Assembly: GCA_963678205.1 (NCBI GenBank)
Contig: OY782760.1
Span: 1,426,001 to 1,490,000 of the forward strand
Reading direction: 5' to 3'
DNA length: 64,000 bases
DNA from: G963556115 sp963678205
Lineage (GTDB): Bacteria > Planctomycetota > SZUA-567
The first letter of the stretch is position 1. Every line of letters starts with the position of its first letter. Below the pieces are notes generated by a model. The model did not search any database. It was not told the DNA's origin and worked only from the letters and a program-made list of their open reading frames with translations. Shown one piece after another: positions 53,528-62,586 of the stretch. The position numbers and the translations under genes are program-made.

Positions 53528-54496
53528 TCAATTTAAAAACAACAGAATTAACATCATTATAAATATTATCTGTGTTGTTGTTGTTAATACTCCGAATAGT
53601 AGCGCTTTGGGGCCATGGTTTATTAGGCTTTTAAAACTTATTTTCATTCCTACGCCTGCCATGGCTACCATTAATAGTAGTTTTGCAAGTGTTCTTAGAT
53701 AAGGAAGTACTATTTGTTCATTAGGGAAGATGCTGGCAATTATACTGCAAATAAAGAACCCTATAATATAATTTGGTATGTACTTTTTCTTGCCGGTACC
53801 TGAAGAAGATGTTTTGTTTAGCAGAGTAACCAGCATTACTATAGGTCCTATCATGATAACCCTTAGCATCTTTATTAGTGTTGCTGTATCGCCAACCTTC
53901 TCGCTTATTGAATAGCCTGCAGCAACAACTTGTCCAATTGCTTGAAGTACACCCCCAGTGAGGTATGAACTCTGTACTTCAGAGAGATTTATAAGACTTG
54001 CAAATAGCGGTATGAAAAAAATTCCAATTGTGCCTAGCAGATTGACAATACCGATTGAAACTCCAATTTCTTCTTCATTTGCGTCTGTAGCTGGAGCAAC
54101 CGCAGCAATTGCTGAAGACCCGCATACAGCATTCCCAGCACCCATCAACAGACTGAATGACTTTGAAAATCCAAATAAGCGACCGTATATAATACCTGCA
54201 GTGATTGTTACTAGCATGGTAGGCAGAACAATTAAGAATACAGTTGTTCCCATTTCGCTAAGTTCACCTAATTCTAGCTTGAATCCCATTAGCATTATGG
54301 CATAAGTAAGAAGATTTTTCTCTGAAAATGCTATTCCCTTGTTGAATTTATCGCCAACTTTGAGAGTATTCCCAACAATTATACCTAAAATTATCGCTAC
54401 TGATACAGCTCCAATTGCATGTATATAGCTTGAGGTGATTTTTGCACATAATGCTATTAAAACAGTTAGTACAAGTCCTGGGATAATTTTTTTCAT
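53528..54496 (-). CDS. yeiH: YeiH/UPF0324-family membrane protein (putative sulfate exporter)
   Basis: A 322-residue, roughly ten-helix membrane protein. IGIVNLLGTIGIFFIPLFAS, GAGNAVCGSSAIAAVAPATD and YLTGGVLQAIGQVVAAGYSI are diagnostic of the YeiH/UPF0324 (PSE) family, whose members are proposed to export sulfate or related anions. The function is poorly proven. AAGGAGGTTCACATG gives a strong start. The gene is divergent from a LysR regulator of the YeiE type, the same pairing seen in E. coli, so that regulator probably controls it in response to sulfite or cysteine status. Confidence 0.93.
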   Translation of the reverse strand: MKKIIPGLVLTVLIALCAKITSSYIHAIGAVSVAIILGIIVGNTLKVGDKFNKGIAFSEKNLLTYAIMLMGFKLELGELSEMGTTVFLIVLPTMLVTITAGIIYGRLFGFSKSFSLLMGAGNAVCGSSAIAAVAPATDANEEEIGVSIGIVNLLGTIGIFFIPLFASLINLSEVQSSYLTGGVLQAIGQVVAAGYSISEKVGDTATLIKMLRVIMIGPIVMLVTLLNKTSSSGTGKKKYIPNYIIGFFICSIIASIFPNEQIVLPYLRTLAKLLLMVAMAGVGMKISFKSLINHGPKALLFGVLTTTTQIIFIMMLILLFLN

Positions 54497-54630
54497 GTGA
54501 ACCTCCTTGGTTTAATATTACTTTGTTAATAATTATGATTTATTTTTAACTAATATAGCTTGCATCTGTTAATAAGTCCAATATATTAAATATATAGTTG
54601 TTATCAATTTTATTTATATATGGAGTTGTA

Positions 54631-55524
54631 ATGAATATAACGATACGTCAGATAGAAATTTTTGTTGAGATTGCTGAATATGGGAATGTGACTAGAGCTG
54701 CTGAGAACATGATGCTATCACAGTCAGCGGCTAGTATGGCTTTGGCAGAGTTTGAGAATCAGATTGGGCAGAAACTATTCAATCGTAGTGGGAAGAAATT
54801 AATATTAAATGAGTCTGGAAGAATGTTATTTCCTAAAGCTGTTGAACTATTATCAAGGGTCGATGAAATTGCTGGGATGTTTTCGCAAAAGAGCAGTGTA
54901 CTTTCAGGAGCAATAAATGTTGGGGCAAGTTCAACAATTGGAAATTACCTGATTACTTCATATTTAGGGCGGTTTTCTGAGAAGTATTCTAAAGTTGAGT
55001 TTAGCCTAGAGGTCGGTAATACGGATCAAATTATTAGTTCATTACTTGGTTTCAATATCGATATAGGGTATATTGAGGGCTTGTGTCATCATGCAAAGGT
55101 GATGACCATTCCATGGAGAAAGGATCAACTTGTAGTTTTTGCTTCTCCTGAACATCCTTTAGCGAGAAAGAAAACTCTCTGCGCCCAAGATCTTGAGAGT
55201 GCTAAATGGATACTCCGTGAAAGAGGGTCAGGAACACGTGATAGATTTGAGAATGCTATAGCTGGTAAAATAGGGAATTTGAACATTGGCTTTGAATTCG
55301 GACATACTGAGGCCATCAAGCATGCTGTAAAAAATAATCTTGGTATAAGTTGTCTGTCAGTTTTGACAATAACAGAGTTATTAAAGAATAAAGAAGTTGT
55401 AGAGCTGACGACACCATTTCTTGATTTATTCCGTAATTTTTATTGTCTGATTCACAAAGAAAAATATCAGACTAGTGCGCTGAAGGAGTTTATTGAGTAT
55501 ATGGGCAATAATCACAATTTATAA
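54631..55524 (+). CDS. LysR-family regulator, YeiE-like
   Basis: The 297-residue LysR protein has a winged helix at residues 1-60 (MNITIRQIEIFVEIAEYGNV, MLSQSAASMALAEFENQIGQ) and a two-lobed effector domain (VGASSTIGNYLI, WILRERGSGTRDRFE, IGFEFGHTEAIKHAVKNNLG). The last two segments are typical of the CysL/YeiE branch. The ATG at 54631 has GGAGTTGT upstream and gives the normal family start; an earlier in-frame ATG would add eleven atypical residues. It is divergent from yeiH, 134 bases away, where LysR binding sites would be expected. Confidence 0.9.
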   Translation: MNITIRQIEIFVEIAEYGNVTRAAENMMLSQSAASMALAEFENQIGQKLFNRSGKKLILNESGRMLFPKAVELLSRVDEIAGMFSQKSSVLSGAINVGASSTIGNYLITSYLGRFSEKYSKVEFSLEVGNTDQIISSLLGFNIDIGYIEGLCHHAKVMTIPWRKDQLVVFASPEHPLARKKTLCAQDLESAKWILRERGSGTRDRFENAIAGKIGNLNIGFEFGHTEAIKHAVKNNLGISCLSVLTITELLKNKEVVELTTPFLDLFRNFYCLIHKEKYQTSALKEFIEYMGNNHNL

Positions 55525-55627
55525 GATTGTATATTGTGTTGAGTAATTTAAAGGATTTGTATTGACATTGCAGTAAATGTAGTTGTATTTATAACTGTTA
55601 TAAATATAACTATTGTATTAGGGTAAG

Positions 55628-56317
55628 ATGAATATTAAAGCTATTTTGAATGAGTTTGACAGTATAAATTTGATTAAGTATGCACTGTATAGAGATTATG
55701 ATAAGCCAGAAGGGCTTACTACTATAAACCTTACTCAAGAGCGAATATTATTGACTTTGATGAGCTATAGATCAACTTCAATGCAGGAGATAGCGCATTC
55801 AGTAGGGCTTGAAAAAGGCCCGTTTTCGCAGATTATAGACAAGTTAGAGAAGTAAAAGCTTCTTAAAAAAGAGCGATCGGAATTTGATAAACGATATGGT
55901 CATATAAACTTGACTGATGAAGGTTTATTGCTAGCTGGTCAGATTCAGGAAAATATGAATGCTCATTTTAGTGAAGTTTTGAAAAAATTGTCCTCTATTG
56001 AAGTGGAATCGTTTCTTAATTCGCTAATTACTATAAAAGGTATTGCTAGAAAATTTATAAGATCAGAGGACTCTATGGTTAAGAAGATGGCGATAATGTC
56101 ACTACTTGTTGTTGCTGGAATGGCTATTTTTATGTCTCTATATGGAGCTATAATGACTGTAGGGTTTACAGGGGATGTTTTGAATGTTTGGATTAAAAAT
56201 ATTGGTAGAAATTTTATAGAGGCGTATCCGTTGGCAGTTTTGGGCGGCCCTGTTGTTGTCTTTGTTTTTAGAAAGGTATTCCCTTTAGGTACTATAGTTG
56301 AAGTTTTTAATAAATAA
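55628..56317 (+). pseudogene. MarR-DUF2798 fusion gene interrupted by an in-frame stop
   Basis: From 55628, 75 codons encode the first part of a MarR winged helix (LTQERILLTLMSYRSTSMQE, LEKGPFSQIIDKLEK). A TAA at 55853-55855 interrupts it, and the same frame then continues KLLKKERSEFDKRYGHINLT, which is exactly the wing and following helix of MarR proteins. A C-terminal pair of membrane helices (LLVVAGMAIFMSLYGAIMTV; then IGRNFIEAYPLAVLGGPVVV) resembles DUF2798. One base change restores a full 229-residue protein. The second half could be translated separately from an ATG at 56074, preceded by AGAGGA. A sequencing error should be excluded. Confidence 0.7.
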
Positions 56318-56381
56318 GTTGGGTTATTCGACAATGTTTTGTTGGTAATTACTACATAGTTATTCTAATTAAGGTTAATTC

Positions 56382-56410
56382 TACTCCACATGCTATATGC
56401 GTGTGGAGTA
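56382..56410 (+). terminator. Terminator of the MarR-DUF2798 gene
   Basis: TACTCCACA and TGTGGAGTA form 9-base arms around 11 bases, followed by ACTTTTTT, 65 bases after the stop. Confidence 0.8.
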
Positions 56411-56842
56411 ACTTTTTTATGGTTTAGAGTTGTTGAGATAGGTCAAAAGCTGTAGCAGTTTGGGTGGAGTTATTTGATACATTGAAAATAATAAGGGCTT
56501 ATCTGCCCATAATGTATTAGCATTCTGATTGGGCATTAAATTTTGATTAATCTGTATTTTAATGATATCTTATATTTTGCCAATGAAGTTAAAAATATAT
56601 GTGAATAAAATTATGTTTTATCATTTTGTTATTTAACGTGTTAAGAGATATTAAATAAAATTGTTCTAATAGAAATTTGATTAGTAGTATAGTATGGTAT
56701 AGTATAAAGTTGAATATCTAATATAAATATTATATAAATTTAAGGATGTTTATTTTAAAAACTCAAAGCTTGTGTATTGTTTCAACTGTAGTGTTTAAAA
56801 TAATTGTTTGTTGTTTGTTGAAAATAATTGTGAAAAGTACTG
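56411..56842. other. AT-rich control region of the GntR gene
   Basis: About 430 bases without a gene. The only structure noticed is the direct repeat at 56687-56705. The GntR promoter should lie here. Confidence 0.5.
56687..56705 (+). repeat. Nine-base direct repeat with ten-base period
   Basis: GTATAGTAT occurs twice, separated by one G, so the copies are one helical turn apart. It lies 137 bases before the GntR start. It could be a binding site for that regulator or simple low-complexity sequence. Confidence 0.35.
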
Positions 56843-57850
56843 ATGACCAAGAGAAAAAGATTTCTCGGAATAGATAATCGGCAATTGAAGTATAAGTCCA
56901 TTATTTCTGAGATTCATTATTTGATGAGGGATGGTAAGCTGGAAGTAGGCGATGCCTTACCTTCTATTACTGCTATTAGCAAGCAATTTTCATGCGCACG
57001 GGAAACAGTAGTCAAAGCATATAGTATTTTGAAGAAGCAAGGTATCTTGGTTTCCCAACCAGGTAAGGGTTTTTTTCTTGCAAGTGATACTCCAAGTCTT
57101 CTGCCAAAAGTACTTTTAATGCTTAATAACCTGACTCCTTATATGGAAGTATTATATAATTCTTTTATGCAAAGCCTTAAAGGAAAAGCGTCAGTAGATG
57201 TTTTTTTTCATCACCATAATATTGAGGTGTTTAAAAACATTGTTGATAGCTCGATAGGTAAATATCATTCATATATTATTAAGCCTTTTGAAAATGAAGA
57301 AATAGATAAAATTTTTGAGGCTTTTGATGATTCTGAGCTGTTAATATTAGATAAACGAGATGGAATTAATGCCAAAAGATCTTATATTGCTCAAGATTTT
57401 ATCGAGGATTTTTATTCTTGCCTATGTGAAACTAGTGAACGGTTTAAGAAATACAATACCGTTTACTTGGTTTTTCCAAAATTATTATCACATCCTATGT
57501 ATTGTATTAGTGCTTTTGAAAAGTTTGTAAATAAGTATAGCGTAAGAAGCAAGTGTATTGGAGGAATAGAAAAGAATAAAGTAGAAAAGGGTGGGTGTTA
57601 TATTGTACTCAATGATCATGAGCTGGTAGACTTGCTGAGGATTTGTAGAGAAAAGAAATTTCATATTGGTAAAGATATTGGTATTGTTTCTTATAATGAT
57701 ACACCAATGAAAGAATTTATTGGAGAAGGAATAACAGTCTATACTGCAGATTTCGCAATGATGGGAAGAGAGGCAGCTAAATTTGCAGTTGAAAATATAG
57801 CAATACGTAAGGATGTTTATGCTCGGGTTGTACTAAGGTCGTCGATATGA
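56843..57850 (+). CDS. GntR-type regulator with LacI-like effector domain
   Basis: The 335-residue protein has an N-terminal GntR winged helix (MRDGKLEVGDALPSITAISK, FSCARETVVKAYSILKKQGI, SQPGKGFFLAS, about residues 28-82). A periplasmic-binding-protein-like sugar sensor of the LacI/AraR type follows (VFFHHHNIEVFKNIVDSSIG, IGIVSYNDTPMKEFIGEGIT, MMGREAAKFAVENIA). This GntR-LacI combination is best known from arabinose regulator AraR. The start ATG has only a weak GAAAAG upstream. The TRAP binding-protein gene begins 118 bases after its stop, so that transporter is the likely target. The inducer would be an unphosphorylated sugar or sugar acid. Confidence 0.88.
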   Translation: MTKRKRFLGIDNRQLKYKSIISEIHYLMRDGKLEVGDALPSITAISKQFSCARETVVKAYSILKKQGILVSQPGKGFFLASDTPSLLPKVLLMLNNLTPYMEVLYNSFMQSLKGKASVDVFFHHHNIEVFKNIVDSSIGKYHSYIIKPFENEEIDKIFEAFDDSELLILDKRDGINAKRSYIAQDFIEDFYSCLCETSERFKKYNTVYLVFPKLLSHPMYCISAFEKFVNKYSVRSKCIGGIEKNKVEKGGCYIVLNDHELVDLLRICREKKFHIGKDIGIVSYNDTPMKEFIGEGITVYTADFAMMGREAAKFAVENIAIRKDVYARVVLRSSI

Positions 57851-57968
57851 GCAAAATATTATAATAATATAAAGTAAGTAAAACAGTAAGTTGTGTTTGA
57901 ACGTATATGGTACATTATTGTGATGTAGTATTTTTGTTGTTGTTACTGTATTTTATAGGAGTATTGTT

Positions 57969-58931
57969 ATGCGTAAGTTATTGTTTGTTTTGGTTGCATT
58001 TGTTTTAGTTGCAGTTTCTGCACAGGCTGCCGATGTGGTTCTTCGTCTTGCTGAAACTCACCCAAAGGATTATCCAACTACTCAGGGAGACTTTAAGTTT
58101 GGTGAGCTTGTAGAAAAAAAGAGTAATGGGCGCATTAAGGTTGAAGTTTATTATGGTAAACAGCTGGGAGAAGAAAAGGCTGTAATTGAACAGGTACAGT
58201 TAGGGGCTATAGACCTTGCACGCATTAGTATTTCTCCTCTATCTTCTTTTTATAGCGATTTAGATGTACTTCAGATGCCATATCTTTATTCTGGGGACAA
58301 ACATATGTGGAAGGTACTCAAAGGTAATATTGGTGAGACATTTCTAAAAGGTGTTGGTAAGAAGGGTTTTGTTGGACTTTGTTTTTATACCAGTGGTGCT
58401 CGTAGTTTTTATACAAAGACAAAGGTTACAAAACCTGAAGATTTAAAGGGTTTGAAGATTCGTGTTCAACAGAGTCATTTGATGGTTGGATTAGTTGATT
58501 CATTCGGTGCCGTTGCTCAGCCAATGCCATTTGGAGAAGTATATTCTGCTCTTCAGACAGGTGTTATTGATGGCGCTGAAAATAATTGGCCAAGTTATTA
58601 CTCAACTCGTCATTATGAAGTTGCTCCATATTACATTCTTGATAAGCATACCCAAGTTCCTGAAATGTTAATTATGAGTAAGCGAGTTGCTAAAAAAATG
58701 TCTGATGCTGATATGGCTATTATTAAAGAAGCAGCTAAAGAATCTGTGGATTTCCAGAGAGCTAAGTGGGATGAATTTGTTGAGGTTTCTAAATCAGCAA
58801 TTATTAAGGCCGGAAATACTATCACAGAAGTAACAGATTATACTCCATTCCAAAAAGCTGTTGCTCCACTTTATAAAGACTTAAATGATTCTCAGAAGAA
58901 ACTTGTAGAAGAAATCAGAGCTGTAAAATAA
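57969..58931 (+). CDS. dctP: TRAP transporter solute-binding protein (DctP)
   Basis: The 320-residue periplasmic protein starts with a signal peptide (MRKLLFVLVAFVLVAVSAQA, cleaved before ADV). LRLAETHPKDYPTTQGDFKF, GRIKVEVYYGKQLG, LKGLKIRVQQSHLM with its substrate-carboxylate arginine, and GVIDGAENNWPSYYSTRHYE are standard DctP features. The arginine pairs with a substrate carboxylate. The DGAENNWPSY type occurs in sugar-acid-binding members. ATAGGAGTATTGTT precedes the ATG. With uxuA and a sugar-acid-type dehydrogenase downstream, the cargo is probably a hexuronate or aldonate such as glucuronate, gulonate or mannonate. Confidence 0.94.
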   Translation: MRKLLFVLVAFVLVAVSAQAADVVLRLAETHPKDYPTTQGDFKFGELVEKKSNGRIKVEVYYGKQLGEEKAVIEQVQLGAIDLARISISPLSSFYSDLDVLQMPYLYSGDKHMWKVLKGNIGETFLKGVGKKGFVGLCFYTSGARSFYTKTKVTKPEDLKGLKIRVQQSHLMVGLVDSFGAVAQPMPFGEVYSALQTGVIDGAENNWPSYYSTRHYEVAPYYILDKHTQVPEMLIMSKRVAKKMSDADMAIIKEAAKESVDFQRAKWDEFVEVSKSAIIKAGNTITEVTDYTPFQKAVAPLYKDLNDSQKKLVEEIRAVK

Positions 58932-58961
58932 TTCATTTTGAACAGAGAATAATAATAGCAG

Positions 58962-58985
58962 AGGGCACAGTTGTTGCTGTGCCCT
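58962..58985 (+). terminator. Intercistronic hairpin between dctP and dctQ
   Basis: AGGGCACAG and CTGTGCCCT form perfect 9-base GC-rich arms around TTGTTG. No T-run follows, so partial termination or mRNA stabilisation favouring dctP is likely. Confidence 0.7.
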
Positions 58986-59022
58986 GTTTGATAATAGAAG
59001 TATATTATTTGCGAGGGTTGGG

Positions 59023-59538
59023 ATGAAGATATTATCACAATTTTTATCGGTGTTGCATATGGCTGTAGCTTTTATTGGAATTATAGCGCTGCAAGCTTTG
59101 GTATTGATAACTTTTGCGCATGTTGTTTTAAGATTTGGCTTTAATTCCGGAATAAACTGGTCTGAAGAGGTTTGTTCAAGTATTTTAATGCCTGCATTTG
59201 TATTTCTTGGAATGGCTTTAGGTGCTCAGGAAGATATACATATCAATGTGACCGTTTTACCTAAATCTACACCTAAATGGATCTTTGCTATAACCGAAAG
59301 ATTGAAGGATATAGGATTTATTGTCGTCGGTATAGTAATGTGTTATTACAGTTATGATCTTATCTTATTAAACTTAGAATTCGAAAATATTCTACCAGCT
59401 ACAGGGCTTAATAACGCTCTGCAATATATTTCAATGCCGGTTGCAGGGGGGATGTTGATTCTGGTTGCTTTTCTGGCAATGTTCAATATTAAGATGGCAA
59501 AAAATTATGTGGCTCATATTTGTAACGTGGATGAGTAA
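59023..59538 (+). CDS. dctQ: TRAP transporter small membrane subunit (DctQ)
   Basis: A 171-residue protein with four membrane helices (VAFIGIIALQALVLITFAHV, SSILMPAFVFLGMALGAQE, IGFIVVGIVMCYYSYDL, MPVAGGMLILVAFLAMF). INWSEEVCSSILMPAFVFLG is the conserved DctQ segment after helix one. DctQ pairs with DctM to form the Na+-coupled channel. The gene lies 91 bases after dctP and 68 bases before dctM. GAGGGTTGGG precedes the ATG. Confidence 0.93.
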   Translation: MKILSQFLSVLHMAVAFIGIIALQALVLITFAHVVLRFGFNSGINWSEEVCSSILMPAFVFLGMALGAQEDIHINVTVLPKSTPKWIFAITERLKDIGFIVVGIVMCYYSYDLILLNLEFENILPATGLNNALQYISMPVAGGMLILVAFLAMFNIKMAKNYVAHICNVDE

Positions 59539-59606
59539 TATAATTTATTAATTGATTATAATATTGAGTTTCTAAGCTTAATTAATAATAAAGAAGGACT
59601 ATTCTA

Positions 59607-60914
59607 ATGGTAGTAGATACAATGGGTATATGTATCCTCTTGGGAGGTTTTGCACTGCTTTTAATTCTGCGTATTCCAGTTACGTTTTCATTATTACTTG
59701 CTTCACTGGGTACCACCTTATATCTTGGACTTGAACCAGGTTTTTTGATTATTAACATGTCTAAAGGAGTAATGAATTTTTCATTACTGGCGATTCCGTT
59801 TTTTATTATTGCAGGTGGAATAATGTGTCATGGTGGGATAACGACACGTATTTTAGATTTTTCAAATATAATCGTGGGGCGGTTTCGTGGTGGTTTGGCT
59901 CAAGTGAATGTACTTGGGAGTATGTTCTTTGGTGGGGTGTCTGGTTCTGCAGTGGCTGATGTGTCGACTGTTGGTAGTATGATGATACCGATGATGGATC
60001 AGAAGGGGTACGATAAAGATTACTCTGTAGCAGTAACAGTTTCATCAGCTTGTCAGGGGATTATTATTCCACCGAGTCATAATATGATTCTTTATGCGTT
60101 TGCGGCTGGTGGGGGTGTTTCGGTTGGGAGGCTCTTTTTAGGGGGGGTACTACCTGGAATTATGTTGGGGATATTTCTCATGGTTGTAAGCTATGTTATT
60201 GCTGTGAGAAGGGGGTACCCTAGTGAAAAAGGTGTTGGGTTTAAAAAGGCACTAAAAATTTCAACGGATGCATTTCTTGGGCTTTTTACATTTCTGATTA
60301 TTATGCTGGGGATTACTCTGGGTATCTTTACTGCTACGGAGTCGGCAGCTGTTGCCTGTATATATGCTCTTGTTATTACGACCTGTGTATATAGAACAAT
60401 GACATTTAGGAGGCTAATTCAGATCTGCTATGAAAGTCTGCGTACGTTGGCTGTTGTTATGAGCTTGATTGCTGCAGCATATGTATATGGTATGCTTTTG
60501 TCGAGACTCAGGATTCCTGCATTAGCAACAGAGGGGCTTTTGTCAATTTCTGATAATACTATTATGTTATTGCTTCTTATCAATGTTGTTCTAGTTGCGC
60601 TGGGATGTATTATGGATATGGCACCATTAATTTTAATCTGTACTCCAATTATTTATCCGGTAGTTGTGCAAACTCTTGGTATGAGTCCTATCCAGTTTGG
60701 GATAATGCTGCTGTTGAATCTGGGAATTGGGTTATGTACACCTCCTGTGGGTTCGGCTCTTTTTGTAGGGTGTGCTGTAGGTAAGGCCAAGATAGAAAAA
60801 GTTTCAAAAGCATTATTACCATTCTATTTTACAATGATATTGATGCTGATTTTAATTACTTTTATTCCTCAACTTTCTACAACTATTCCGGATTGGCTGA
60901 TGCCAGAGATATAG
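59607..60914 (+). CDS. dctM: TRAP transporter large membrane subunit (DctM)
   Basis: The 435-residue transport subunit has about twelve helices. IPVTFSLLLASLGT near residue 23, the FGGVSGSAVADVSTVGSMMI loop near 110, SSACQGIIIPPSHNMILYA near 150 and NLGIGLCTPPVGSALFVG near 370 are all conserved in DctM. It drives substrate uptake with the sodium gradient. AGAAGGACT lies before the ATG. The gene closes the dctPQM set and is followed by a good terminator. Confidence 0.95.
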   Translation: MVVDTMGICILLGGFALLLILRIPVTFSLLLASLGTTLYLGLEPGFLIINMSKGVMNFSLLAIPFFIIAGGIMCHGGITTRILDFSNIIVGRFRGGLAQVNVLGSMFFGGVSGSAVADVSTVGSMMIPMMDQKGYDKDYSVAVTVSSACQGIIIPPSHNMILYAFAAGGGVSVGRLFLGGVLPGIMLGIFLMVVSYVIAVRRGYPSEKGVGFKKALKISTDAFLGLFTFLIIMLGITLGIFTATESAAVACIYALVITTCVYRTMTFRRLIQICYESLRTLAVVMSLIAAAYVYGMLLSRLRIPALATEGLLSISDNTIMLLLLINVVLVALGCIMDMAPLILICTPIIYPVVVQTLGMSPIQFGIMLLLNLGIGLCTPPVGSALFVGCAVGKAKIEKVSKALLPFYFTMILMLILITFIPQLSTTIPDWLMPEI

Positions 60915-60941
60915 GGATTAAAATTTTATTTTTGTTTTTTT

Positions 60942-60967
60942 TAGGAGCCTCTGATAGGGGGCTCCTA
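60942..60967 (+). terminator. Rho-independent terminator after dctM
   Basis: TAGGAGCC and GGCTCCTA form 8-base arms around 10 bases, followed by TTTTTAT, 28 bases after the dctM stop. Confidence 0.85.
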
Positions 60968-61204
60968 TTTTTATATTATTGACAATATAAACTGATTTAT
61001 CAATTTTAATCGTAAATATAAATATTTGGTTATACTGTGTTTAAGTATGGTTCGCTGATGTGCTTTAAGGTTTAAAATATAGAGGTATATATTATAACTA
61101 CTTGCTGAATAGGAGGTTGAATTTGTCGCCATTAAGGGATAAAAAAAAATAAAATATCAATAAAATATTTGCTTAATGAATATTGTAAGGTATAGTAAAA
61201 GCAC

Positions 61205-61238
61205 TAGTCGACTAAGTCACTAGTGCGCTAGTTGACCA
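61205..61238. promoter_or_regulatory. Paired candidate GntR/FadR-type operators upstream of uxuA
   Basis: TAGTCGACTA (61205-61214) and TAGTTGACCA (61229-61238) both fit the TNGT-N2-ACNA pattern of FadR-type GntR regulators. Their centres are 24 bases apart. GCACTAGT and ACTAGTGC arms (61201-61226) overlap the first site. They lie about 100 bases before uxuA, and a FadR-type regulator gene follows uxuA. Confidence 0.6.
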
Positions 61239-61321
61239 AAAGTGGTGTTTTGAAAATTTATTTATAGTATTTTTGACGCGATTTTGGTGAGTTGCTATTT
61301 ATTTAATAAAAAGGTTTAATT

Positions 61322-62530
61322 ATGCAAAATTTAAAGCTAAAAGAGTCATTCCGTTGGTTTGGGCCAAATGATACAGTAATGTTGAGTGATATTAAGCAGG
61401 TCGGGGCAACAGGTGTGTATACATCTTTGCACCATATTCCCTATGGCGATATATGGCCAACTGAAGAGATTGTAAAGAGAAAAGAGATGCTTGCTGAAGC
61501 TGGTCTTACTTGGGATGCAGTAGAAAGTTTGCCGGTTACTGAGGAGATTAAGACTCGTAGTGGAGATTATAAGGCGCATTTAGAAAACTATAAAGTAAGT
61601 TTGCGTAACCTAGGTAAAGAAGGGGTGAGAATTGTAATATATAATTTCATGCCGGTTCTGGATTGGGTGCGTACAGATCTTAAATATAAATTGGAAGATG
61701 GTACTGAGTGTTTGCGTTTTGATGTAGCTCGTTTCGCAGCATTTGAAATCTACTTTCTAAAGCGTGCAGGCGCAGAGGCTGAGTATACAGATACAGTTAA
61801 AGCAAAGGCAAAAGCATTTTATGACTCAATGAATGACAAAGAACGCGAGGAATTCTGTAAAGCTATTATTGATGTATTTCCAGGTTGTAAGCTTGGGCTT
61901 AATATTGAAGATATGCGTGAGATGCTGGCAAAGTATGATGCTATTACTCGTGATGTACTTAAAGAAAATTTCAAGTTATTCTTAGAGGAAGTAATACCAG
62001 TTGCAGAAGAAGCAGGTGTAGTGTTGGCGGTTCATCCTGATGATCCTCCATATTCAATTCTTGGGCTTTCGCGCATTGTGTCATGTGAAGAAGATGTTAA
62101 GGATCTGTTAAGTATGGTTGATTCTCCAGCTAATGGTCTTTGTCTCTGCACAGGTTCATACTCTGCAAGGCTTGATAATGATATCGTTGGTATGATTGAA
62201 CGATATGGCGACCGTATACATGCAGTGCATATGCGCAGTACTCAGTGTGATGAAGAAGGAAACTTTTATGAAGCTCGTCATCTAGAAGGTTCTGTAAAAA
62301 TGTGTGAAGTGATGGAAGCTTTATTAAATGAAGAAAAGAAGAGGCAGGAAGCCGGAAGAAAAGATTGGCAGTTAAGCTTTAGGCCTGATCATGGTGTATT
62401 GATGTTAGATGATATGAGTAAACCTCCGGTTGATAACCCTGGGTATACCTGCATTGGCAGAATGAAGGGGTTGGCTGAATTGCGTGGTCTGGAAAAAGGT
62501 CTCCTGTTCTGCAAATTTGGTCAAAAATAA
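61322..62530 (+). CDS. uxuA: UxuA, mannonate dehydratase
   Basis: The 402-residue enzyme dehydrates D-mannonate to 2-keto-3-deoxy-gluconate in hexuronate breakdown. The start MQNLKLKESFRWFGPNDTVM, ATGVYTSLHHIPYGDIW (about 28-44), IYNFMPVLDWVRTDL (about 107-121), AVHPDDPPYSILGLSRIV (about 237-254), HAVHMRSTQ and FRPDHGVLM are all strongly conserved UxuA segments and include the metal-binding histidines and cysteine neighbourhood. Length matches the family. The ATG has AAAAAGGTTTAAT upstream. A FadR-type GntR regulator gene follows 56 bases later, and two matching operator-like sites lie upstream. UxuB itself is not in the window. Confidence 0.96.
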   Translation: MQNLKLKESFRWFGPNDTVMLSDIKQVGATGVYTSLHHIPYGDIWPTEEIVKRKEMLAEAGLTWDAVESLPVTEEIKTRSGDYKAHLENYKVSLRNLGKEGVRIVIYNFMPVLDWVRTDLKYKLEDGTECLRFDVARFAAFEIYFLKRAGAEAEYTDTVKAKAKAFYDSMNDKEREEFCKAIIDVFPGCKLGLNIEDMREMLAKYDAITRDVLKENFKLFLEEVIPVAEEAGVVLAVHPDDPPYSILGLSRIVSCEEDVKDLLSMVDSPANGLCLCTGSYSARLDNDIVGMIERYGDRIHAVHMRSTQCDEEGNFYEARHLEGSVKMCEVMEALLNEEKKRQEAGRKDWQLSFRPDHGVLMLDDMSKPPVDNPGYTCIGRMKGLAELRGLEKGLLFCKFGQK

Positions 62531-62586
62531 CGTGTATTATAACAATATATATGATGTGTGAATTCGAAAAGTAGTGAGAAAATAGG

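Noticed and set aside
57905..57925. TGGTACATTATTGTG before dctP as a sigma-54 promoter
   Set aside because: The -24 and -12 elements are one base too close together, and no sigma-54 activator is nearby.
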